Part shown: piece by piece, positions 1 through 28,029 of the stretch
How the letters are laid out: each line of letters begins with the position of its first letter
How positions within the stretch are numbered: position 1 is the stretch's first letter
NCBI GenBank assembly: GCA_012064415.1
Contig: SSNU01000341.1
Location: 1 to 28,029, forward strand
Direction: 5' to 3'
DNA: 28,029 nucleotides
DNA from: Gyrodactylus bullatarudis
Taxonomy: Eukaryota > Platyhelminthes > Monogenea > Gyrodactylidea > Gyrodactylidae
Notes under the pieces: model-generated
Databases searched by the model: none
Told to the model about the DNA's origin: nothing
Seen by the model: the letters and a program-made list of their open reading frames with translations, nothing else
Position numbers and translations under genes: made by a program

Positions 1-231
1 TAGATTTTAAAAATGATCCTATTATGCTAAAAAGTTATTTGGAGAAGCGCCTCTCCAAGAATGAAATCAATGATATTTGCCAACCTAACAATACCAGATT
101 AACTCCTTATGAATTTTGTCTTTTACGCTCAGCCAACTTCCTGTGATGTTGAGCGTTCATTTTCAAAAATGAACCACTTTTTAAATGACAAACGCCATTT
201 CAATGAAGAGAATTTTGAAAGTTATTTCTAA
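1..231 (+). mobile_element. hAT transposase C-terminal relic (left-truncated, frameshifted)
   Basis: From position 3 one frame reads DFKNDPIMLKSYLEKRLSKN and on to TPYEF near 117. The frame then shifts, and from 124 reads PTSCDVERSFSKMNHFLNDK followed by a stop at 229-231. The pattern S-C-x-x-E-R-x-F-S is the hallmark of the C-terminal dimerisation domain of hAT transposases, and a stop soon after it is normal for the family. The shift near position 118-124 shows that the copy is dead. The rest of the transposase would lie left of the window. Confidence 0.72.
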
Positions 232-780
232 CATCTAAATGTCTCACGTCTAGGTAACCAGTGAGTAAAATCTTTTCCTACTCAAAATCCTCGCATGCCC
301 ATCTAATGTTCTTTCGAAATAATTCATAATAATTAACTAGTCTTTTCAAGTGATTTTTTGAGAAGAGAATTTAGTCAGTTTTGATTACATGTTGATGCTC
401 TCATGATTACACACCAAAATACCATAGAAACAAGATCATGAATGGAATTATACCTGCAGTCAAAATAAACTAAACCCCTATTTATTTCTTAACTCCCTCA
501 GTCTCTGGGTCCATTCTTAGTCGAGAATTTACCAAGTTTTTTTTTGAAATTGGAGCATTTCATAAAATTATAAAAATAAATATGCACAAAAAGGATATTT
601 TTTTCGTTAAAAAATTTTATTCAAATTTAGCATTATTTTTTTCTCAATATAGATTTTATTTCTAACAAAAAAATAACAAAGATATAAAAATCACAAAAAG
701 CATAAAATAAAGGTTCTTGGAAATCTTATAAAAATAGGACGAATTGGATATAATCTGGTTAGACTTGAAACATTTGTAAT
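232..780. other. no gene seen; A+T-rich, one LINE-like tail
   Basis: There is no credible coding frame here. Positions 655-673 read TTTATTTCTAACAAAAAAA, which matches the 3' tail of the LINE family at 14845-14863 and 2881-2894, so a very short 5'-truncated LINE insertion may end here. Confidence 0.4.
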
Positions 781-789
781 GAGAATAAA

Positions 790-860
790 TAGACCCGGTG
801 TGGCGTAGTGGTATCTCTCTCACTTATTCTCGGTCCTCGGTTCCTAGAGCACATTGAACA
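790..860 (+). repeat. possible tRNA-derived SINE head
   Basis: TGGCGTAGTGG at 801-811 resembles a pol III A box, and GGTTCCTAGAG at 839-849 weakly resembles a B box at a tRNA-like spacing. No cloverleaf is convincing, so this is not called a functional tRNA. A second B-box-like T-arm (GGGTCAAATCCCC read on the minus strand) lies near 1098-1112. Confidence 0.22.
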
Positions 861-1040
861 CTCTTTCACTGTTCCCTTATTTCCCGAATATGAGTCATAT
901 GATAGATTTTATACAAGAGAGATTTTTACATTCAGATAATTTATATTCACTATCTATCATATTATAAGCAGAACGTAGATAGTGATCTGAAAATGAGGAT
1001 CTTCTTAGATAATAGAAATTTTCGACTAATTGGGATGAGT

Positions 1041-1061
1041 TAATTAATTAATTAATTGAGT
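1041..1061. repeat. short TTAA-type microsatellite
   Basis: The tetramer TTAA/AATT repeats about five times in a row. It is a simple sequence repeat with no other evident meaning. Confidence 0.7.
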
Positions 1062-1472
1062 TTTTACAATAATAATAGAATATCTTAGTAACCAAAGGGG
1101 ATTTGACCCTGAGGTTGAGATGCGATCATTGTATGACGCTAGGTCAGGATAAATAAAGAATATCTAAGGATTTTTCAATACTCAGTGGGACTAGAGGTGA
1201 AATATCGTCAAGATAACTCAGAACTAGTGCTTTGTAAGCTTTTAGTCGTAAGTTAAGTGATTTAGAGAATTTTAAAATTGAGTAAATTCACGAGTTTATT
1301 TGAGTCAAATTTGAAAGGGGATTAATTTTAAGTCCATTAGATATACTGTTTCATAAGATAAAATATTATAATCTGAGAAAATCAAAACATGGACTGTTTT
1401 TAATTAAATTAACAAAATATATGATTTTGATGATCTGACTAATCTTAACCCTTAAAATCTCACAGTGATAGT

Positions 1473-1504
1473 TCTATCACATATCATTTTACCAACTCAT
1501 TATT
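1473..1504 (+). repeat. dispersed LINE-associated block
   Basis: These 32 bases match 14491-14522 with one difference. The second site lies inside a LINE 3' fragment, so this is probably a piece of the same LINE family. Confidence 0.6.
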
Positions 1505-1639
1505 ATTTATTTAAACCTCAGAAAATACTTCGTTTGCTTACCATTCGATAGGAAATTTATTAATCTCCTGAGATACGCAAAGATCTTGGGTCTATCATTC
1601 TTAAAAATCCTGCTATACTAATTCAAAGAGAGTTAATTT

Positions 1640-1755
1640 TTGTTTAAAACGTTTTTTTTTGAAAATCTACTTCCCAGTGTCAAAGGTAGAAAGTAAGATA
1701 ACTTTTATCGAGTAATCATATCTGTAGAATTCTAATATGCAATCGCCTGAACTCT
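1640..1755 (+). repeat. dispersed repeat, copy A
   Basis: It begins with AACGTTTTTTTTTGAAAA and ends with ATATGCAATCGCCTG. The same order of blocks recurs at about 24583-24686, and a partial match to the start lies near 16360-16400. No coding frame is seen. The class is unknown. Confidence 0.55.
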
Positions 1756-1820
1756 ATCTGCAAAATCTACAAAGATAACAAGTTTTTGGATCAAAAAATG
1801 CCTCACCCTTATTAATAAAC

Positions 1821-2180
1821 TTGACTAATGACCAAGCCAGAAGAATCGAAAGAATTCAAAGTAGATTTCTTTATTCTCTTTTTCCCGAACTCAGTTCATA
1901 CAATGCTCGCATCTCGGCGTCTGGCCTCAATCCCTTATGGGTCCGCCGTTACGCATTCATCATAAAAACATTCTCTGAATCTTCAATTAAAATTGAACGA
2001 TCCTATAATCTGAGAAATACTAATTATGAGAATAACTATTTACTCGCTACTTATAATAAACTTGACGAGAAATACGACTTGTCAAATTGTGACAACCTTA
2101 ACTGCATAAAAAGTATTACTAAACATTTCCGATCTAAAATTGACTACTCCCAATCTCTCCTATATCCAGATCTTCATTGA
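1821..2180 (+). mobile_element. LINE reverse transcriptase C-terminal fragment, copy 1
   Basis: An open frame of 119 residues ends at a natural stop. It starts with RRIERIQSRFLYSLFPEL and continues with an Arg-rich segment (WVRRYAFIIKTF). It ends with DYSQSLLYPDLH. The pattern I-x-x-I-Q-x-x-F-L, then R-R-x, is typical of the end of the second reading frame in CR1/Jockey-like non-LTR retrotransposons. The reverse transcriptase core is missing, as in 5'-truncated copies. The next copy, 150 bases downstream, aligns with it along most of its length. The fragment is not a host gene. Confidence 0.65.
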
Positions 2181-2333
2181 GTAGACCTAACCAGGTGATT
2201 TTCGATTTAATTTTTCCAGATATACTGCCAACACTATTTCAACTGCAATCAGAAAACTCATTCATGATTTATGTTTCTTCCTATAAACCAAAAACAAGAT
2301 CTACTATTTTCATTTATCCAATTATCATTTTTT

Positions 2334-2650
2334 TATAGATTTTTACATTCTTTATATCCTCACCTGGACTCGTACAATGCACTCATCTTGATCTCAGAGA
2401 TTAACCCTGGGTTCGTAGATATGCATTCATAGTTAAAAAATTTTCTGAGTCCTATTCCGTTTCTGAGAATAACTATAATCTCAGGAATTCTAAATACGAT
2501 GCTAATTACCTATTATCTAATTTCAACGCTATTAATTTAAAATATAAATTGTCTGATTGTAATGACCTGACTAATCTTAAATCTGTCATGTCACACATTA
2601 GATCTAAATTAGATTACTCTAAGTCTTTACTTTATTCATACCTCCATTGA
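2334..2650 (+). mobile_element. LINE 3' coding fragment, copy 2, with internal stops
   Basis: Aligned with copy 1, it starts at the segment equal to GTAGATTTCTTTATTC and ends with residues DYSKSLLYSYLH and a stop at 2648-2650. The central part reads NYNLRNSKYDANYLLSNFN. Stops and shifts in the first third show decay. The two copies are in the same direction and differ enough to be separate insertions or an old tandem duplication. Confidence 0.6.
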
Positions 2651-2900
2651 TGATTTAGATGATTTTCGTTTTGATTGCAGACACTAGTTTTTCATATTTT
2701 ATAACCTTACGATTAGTTATCATAGATTACTAATCTCATTCGCCAATTTATGAATTCGATAGAAAAATTATTTTTTTTATTTATACATCATTCTTCATTT
2801 ATTTTGCCTTGAACGAAAACCCCTATAAAGATTACTTTATTATTTTGTAATTATCAATTTTATTTAAATATAAGAAATTCGTCTAACAAAAAAATTTTGT
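2651..2900 (+). mobile_element. LINE 3' untranslated tail
   Basis: This follows the copy 2 stop and ends in GTCTAACAAAAAAA at 2881-2894. That tail is shared with 14850-14863 and 660-673, which marks the 3' end of the family. Confidence 0.5.
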
Positions 2901-3056
2901 AAACCATTATTTTGACCCATTTTTTGATCAATAATTTCTGAGCCAAAAATATTTGCATTGAAACAACCGTAGATTCGTAATCAGCGTAAACCATAAACAA
3001 AAGATTAAATGCGAGTCATGAAAAAATTTCTCTGAGACTTTAAGGATTAAATTGGG

Positions 3057-3165
3057 CATGTCTCATATCAGACTAGAAATTGATTTCTTTTTAGGTCTTT
3101 GCTTTATTCATTTCTTCATCAACCAGATGATTTTCGTTTTGCTTGCAGACACTAGTCTTGAACAT
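3057..3165 (+). mobile_element. LINE 3' fragment, copy 3, strongly decayed
   Basis: The bases read CATGTCTCATATCAGACTAG and then match the end of copy 2, including the region after its stop (GATGATTTTCGTTTT and GCAGACACTAGT). It is a third, shorter copy in the same orientation. Confidence 0.5.
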
Positions 3166-3325
3166 TACATTTTTTGCAAATTTTATCAACCAATTCATGA
3201 GCTTTCAATTAGCCCTTAAAGCCCCAGAAATTTTTTCGTGACTCCCATTCAATCTTAAGGTTTGTGAATACACTGATTATTAGGGCTTGGATTTTGGCGC
3301 CTAATGGGAATTTAAAAAATGACCG

Positions 3326-3475
3326 TATTTTTCCAGAATTTATTTCTTCAAATGGTAAAAGTGGGGAACGTGAGTAGGATTGCAAAAAATCTTTAACATA
3401 TTCGAAGTTTTGATGAAAAAATTGAGATTTCTGTAAAAATCACACCTCCCAACTTTAGATTATTTTATCATTTTT
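3326..3475. repeat. partial foldback-family repeat (right-arm-like)
   Basis: The segment containing GTAAAAGTGGGGAACGTGAG and AGGATTGCAAAAAATC is a diverged match to the right arm of the foldback element at 21921-21997. Only one arm is present. Confidence 0.5.
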
Positions 3476-4250
3476 TCTATATTTTTAAAATCAGATCTAC
3501 GTTTGACAGAAAAACACTTTATTCCATGGGAAAACTAAAAATCTTTTTGAATTAACCCTAGAGAAACTTTTCAATGTTGAAAATAACTTGAAACTTTTTA
3601 TTAAGAAAAGATTCGAAACATTTTTAAAATAACAATATATAAATAAGGAGTATCTTTATCCATACATGTGTAATAGTTATAATTCAATTGATATTATATA
3701 TATCTATTTACTAATGTACAAATATGTAGAGATAATCAAATTCAGAGATGTCGGGACATGATTTAAGAAATTTCATACAATGTACATTTACTGTATAGGA
3801 AAAGAATCTATGGTGTATAGAGAAATTTCTTTAAAAATAAATGTCCTGGCTTTAGCTCAATTCATTCTTAACTTTTATTTCCAAACAGGCAGAAGAATAT
3901 TGATATGAAGAGACTCTCTGATAAAAATTCCTTATTATTAAATGTTAATAGATAAATTTCCTAAAGAAACATTTGTACTACGACAAGAGAGTACACAAAA
4001 TAATATTTGTAATTGTAGTTGAATCAGATTGGTTTCTTTCGTGTTATTATGGCCAAAATGGGGTTTGATAAATCTTAATAATAATACATTGGATAATATT
4101 AATTCTGTACAATAATCGGAATTGAATTTTACATGTAGTTTACGAATAGTTTTAGCTCATAACAATTATAATTATTATAATAATTAGAGATTTACAGGTA
4201 GTCAGAAAAGTGATCATAACCAACGAAATTAAACTGTGAATAAATATAAA
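3476..4250. other. no gene seen between LINE fragments and the cyclase 3' end
   Basis: This is A+T-rich sequence with no convincing coding frame, RNA gene or clear repeat. Part of it could be 3' flank or untranslated region of the guanylate cyclase gene on the minus strand. Confidence 0.4.
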
Positions 4251-4258
4251 AACTAATT

Positions 4259-4264
4259 TTTATT
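4259..4264 (-). promoter_or_regulatory. possible polyadenylation signal of the guanylate cyclase gene
   Basis: Read on the minus strand this is AATAAA, the first such hexamer I found downstream of the stop codon, about 385 bases after it. In DNA this rich in A and T, chance matches are common. Confidence 0.3.
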
Positions 4265-4647
4265 AACTTTTGAAACTTTGAGGTAAATCTTATCTGAATT
4301 TGAGTTGAGAACAATATCAACGTTTGGTTCAGATTGGGTTCAGATTTCAGGTGAGAGAGCTAGGCATAGTTAAACATCATATGAATATATTAATAGCTTC
4401 CTGTATTTTTTGAGGAAAATATTTGGATAGATCTTTTGGAACATGTTTTTCAACTTTTTTTCTTTCGATCAGGCATTCAACAAAAATAAAATCTTAAAAT
4501 TTCATTAAAAAAATATCTAGTAACAGATAATGAAGGGATTTCAATTGTATAGGGTTCTGGAAAATAGACCTTGTAATTTCGATTCAAGGTTCGTTAGATA
4601 AGAGGGTTTCATCGGGATTTTCAAGATTAGCTAGTGTCTTTGATAAT

Positions 4648-26021
<21,374 letters not shown>

Positions 26022-26519
26022 CTGGAAAAAAAAATTATTAAATTAAATAAAATAAAATTTCTTTAAGAACATGTCAATCATAATCTTGTGATTATTTAAC
26101 CAAGAAGAATAAAACTGTGTAGATAAAGGATTGGAAAACCCATCTTCACAAGTCCTTGGTCAATCATTTTACGTCGTGGGGTGATGTCCATTTTTCAAAT
26201 CTCCCCACAGACATCATGGAACAACGAATTTTACCATGGTGCGCTACACATGACGATGAGCTCATTGTTTTTATGTTAAAAAGTTGTAAATTTAAGGTTT
26301 TAAGTGGTTGCATGAGAATCCATTAAAATCTGAGCAGCGATTAGAAAAATTTTTGTTGTTTGAATAAAATCTTTTTTGTAAAAGAAGAAGGGTATAAAAA
26401 ATAAAAATTAGAAAATATAAACAAATATTTAAATCTTGAGTGAATAAAAAAATCTATTTTGAATTCTTTCGATATTTCTAGCCTGGTCATTATTCAAGTT
26501 TATTAATGATTTATAAACC
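26022..26519. other. upstream intron segment; nothing recognised
   Basis: No extracellular-domain exon was found here, which supports the view that this is intron. Confidence 0.4.
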
Positions 26520-26990
26520 AAATTTATCGGTTTATCAGGTAGGCTTCAGCTGCTTTTAAGATGTAACCGTTTTTCCCAGTTGGTTTGTAAATAATTTAAT
26601 CACATGTTCTTAAGTGTTCTCTGATAGCCGTATGATCCTTATGTAGGTGCTCGTCTATTCTGTCCTCTAGCTATCTCGTCGTGTAGCCAATATACTTAGA
26701 GTTGTAAGGACTTTTGAATTTTTATACCACGTTGCTTTGTTTTAGTGTGTCCATTTCATCCTATCAGCAGTTGCTGAAGAATTATTGAGTTTTAAAGATT
26801 GAACGGAGAATCCCATTCGGATAAGTTTCACTAAAAATTTGCTTAATTTTTTTCTGAAATTTAGATGCAATTTTGTCTCCTTTGAATAACAGGTTCAGAG
26901 TTACTGTTGCGTCATCCTTCTCTTTTGGTTTTCTTTTAGGGATATAAAGCTTCGACAACCGGTTATTTCTTTCTCCCACATTGAGTCAGA
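26520..26990 (-). mobile_element. decayed Penelope-like element: linker and GIY-YIG
   Basis: Read on the minus strand, 26979-26782 gives TVTLNLLFKGDKIASKF and then YPNGILRSIFK, like the segment between the reverse transcriptase and the endonuclease in PLEs. After a shift, 26740-26520 gives KYIGYTTR, LEDRIDEHLHKDHTAIREHL and ILKAAEAYLINR, the GIY-YIG domain. Stops and a 27-base gap relative to the plus-strand copy show that it is dead. Confidence 0.72.
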
Positions 26991-27044
26991 TGCAATTCTT
27001 CGGGTTCGTTTGGCTAGAGCAGTTATCAATCCCCGTTTTATCTT

Positions 27045-27230
27045 CATAGGAACTTACACAAGGGTCATGCGGCTATCAGAGAACACTTAATAACATGTGA
27101 TGCTCAAGTTTCCCCACAAAACATTGAAATTATTTACAAACCAACTGGGAAAAACGGTTACATCTTAAAAGCAACTGAAGCCGACCTAATCAACCAACAA
27201 AAGCCCAACCTCTGCGTCCAAAAAAATATT
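27045..27230 (+). mobile_element. inverted PLE GIY-YIG fragment
   Basis: On the plus strand it reads LHKGHAAIREHLITCDAQVS and then NGYILKATEADLINQQKPNL. Positions 27129-27173 are the exact reverse complement of 26551-26595 (45 bases). The two fragments therefore face each other as an inverted repeat of about 140 bases around a 370-base centre. Confidence 0.72.
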
Positions 27231-27359
27231 TATTTTGGGCCAAATTTTAATTGTTATTTTTTAATAAATTGTTTCAGTCTGAAAGATGTCTATGAACATC
27301 GGTTTTGAGCTGAGTCACCGTGGTCATAATGTGGAAAGAAGAAGATGATGCCAATTATT

Positions 27360-27401
27360 TCACAAATAAGGCCTTTATTTCGGGCATACTCATCAGTGTG
27401 A
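27360..27401 (-). ncRNA. hammerhead ribozyme-like motif downstream of PLE
   Basis: On the minus strand: TCACA, CTGATGA (27396-27390), 8 bases GTATGCCC, GAA (27381-27379), hairpin ATAA-AGGCC-TTAT, T, TGTGA. Stem I has 5 perfect pairs (27401-27397 with 27364-27360), stem III has 4, and all strict core bases are present, with A15.1-U16.1 and H17 = U. Stem II has just one firm pair. It lies about 220 bases beyond the PLE stop codon in the same direction, where PLE terminal repeats carry such ribozymes. Confidence 0.62.
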
Positions 27402-27626
27402 TACATGCCATATAAGTACATATTTGCAGAGAATTACAATTAAAGATTCATTGGTTAACATTTTCTTTTGATTCTGGTTGGTCAGTCCCTGTTTCCAGGG
27501 TTGACTGATTATTTTATAAAAATAGATCAGAATTTTACAAAAGGTACATCGATAATTACAATAAGGAAAGGTTATAATTAAATGTTAAATTTATAATTGA
27601 GTTCTTTTCAAAATCACATTAACACT
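27402..27626 (-). mobile_element. PLE 3' untranslated region
   Basis: This lies between the PLE stop codon and the ribozyme-like motif. It has no coding frame and includes a short hairpin (GTCAGTCCCTG and CAGGGTTGACTGA near 27481-27509). Confidence 0.45.
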
Positions 27627-28029
27627 TCATTGTGTGTGAGTATAGAAGTCAGTAATTTGTCTGTTCACTTCTACTTCGACTCTCATTCTTTTCTTTGAGG
27701 GGGGTTGGGAGGATGATTGGATTTTTGGTTTTGCCTTTGGAAGATTCATTGGCTTAACATGGTTCTTTTGTACACATAGATTAGGCTTTTCTAAGTTTAT
27801 GAGATAAGCTTCGGCTCCTTTCAACAAATTGGTGTTTCCGTTGGATTTATAAATAATTTCAAAGTTTTTAGGGGAAACATTGGCTTTGCATGATTTGAGG
27901 TGCTCTCTTACAGCCGTTTGACTTTTGTGGAGGTGTTCGTCTATTCTGTCCTCCAGTCTTCTTGTTGTATGTCCGATGTAGACCGCTTCACATGGACATT
28001 TAAATTTGTACACAACATGTGTTGTCTTG
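27627..28029 (-). CDS. Penelope-like element GIY-YIG endonuclease, 3' end of ORF (cut by window edge)
   Basis: The open frame enters from the right edge: KTTHVVYKFKCPCEAVYIGH, then TTRRLEDRIDEHLHKSQTAV. The CPC pair before VYIG, the Arg in the R-R-L-E-D-R helix and the Glu in GAEAYLINLEKPNL fit the GIY-YIG nuclease domain of PLEs, which nicks the target DNA for priming. After it comes a Lys/Pro/Ser-rich tail (KAKPKIQSSSQPPSKKRMRV) that may bind DNA or act as a nuclear signal. It ends ITDFYTHTQ and a stop. The reverse transcriptase part must lie beyond the window. No stops interrupt the visible part, so this may be a young copy. Confidence 0.85.
   Translation of the reverse strand, partial: KTTHVVYKFKCPCEAVYIGHTTRRLEDRIDEHLHKSQTAVREHLKSCKANVSPKNFEIIYKSNGNTNLLKGAEAYLINLEKPNLCVQKNHVKPMNLPKAKPKIQSSSQPPSKKRMRVEVEVNRQITDFYTHTQ

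Noticed and set aside
790..860. functional tRNA gene
   Set aside because: The boxes are weak and no acceptor stem or anticodon arm pairs well.
26022..28029. extracellular-domain exon of the cyclase
   Set aside because: All minus-strand frames here belong to PLE proteins or are too short. No ligand-binding-domain motif with splice sites was found.

Overview
The window is visibly A+T-rich animal DNA. It has no bacterial-style operons; it has a multi-exon gene with GT-AG introns and a dense load of decayed transposable elements. These are LINE fragments, Penelope-like elements (PLEs) with GIY-YIG domains, hAT relics and foldback repeats. Together with an invertebrate-style receptor guanylate cyclase, this suggests an invertebrate, perhaps an arthropod such as a crustacean. 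The species cannot be fixed from the sequence alone.

The only clear host gene lies on the minus strand from about 26021 down to 4648. It is the intracellular 3' part of a natriuretic-peptide-receptor-like membrane guanylate cyclase. I reconstructed 19 exons by matching splice sites and reading phase. They give one open frame of about 959 residues that ends in a natural stop. The order is a transmembrane helix (exon 1), juxtamembrane start (exon 2), a long Ser/Asn-rich insert (exons 3-8), a kinase-homology pseudokinase (exons 9-13), a dimerisation coiled coil (exon 14), the cyclase catalytic domain (exons 15-18 and the start of 19) and a short acidic tail. The extracellular ligand-binding part must lie beyond the right edge. 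The metal-binding Asp residues and the GTP-selecting Glu and Cys are present, so the enzyme is probably active.

Region by region: 1-4250 is downstream of the gene and holds an hAT transposase relic (1-231), possible tRNA-like sequences, and tandem LINE 3' ends (1821-2900). From 4648 to 26021 the gene's introns hold two large foldback repeats (6226-6652 and 21337-22010), a TA-flanked MITE (9907-10444), a LINE tail (14463-14863), an hAT-derived element with a probable target-site duplication (14901-15681), an antisense orphan reading frame (15858-16178), a PLE C-terminal relic (18505-18690) and a broken LINE reverse transcriptase (18850-19735). From 26520 to the right edge there are PLE fragments in both orientations and the intact 3' end of a PLE reading frame with a GIY-YIG domain (27627-28029).

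The most interesting signal is a set of three related short sequences, all on the minus strand, that match the hammerhead ribozyme core. One lies about 220 bases downstream of the intact PLE reading frame (27360-27401). One lies in a guanylate cyclase intron (9420-9457). One is a decayed copy in another intron (20062-20120). PLEs are known to carry hammerhead ribozymes in their terminal repeats. Here they also sit in sense orientation inside introns of a host receptor gene.
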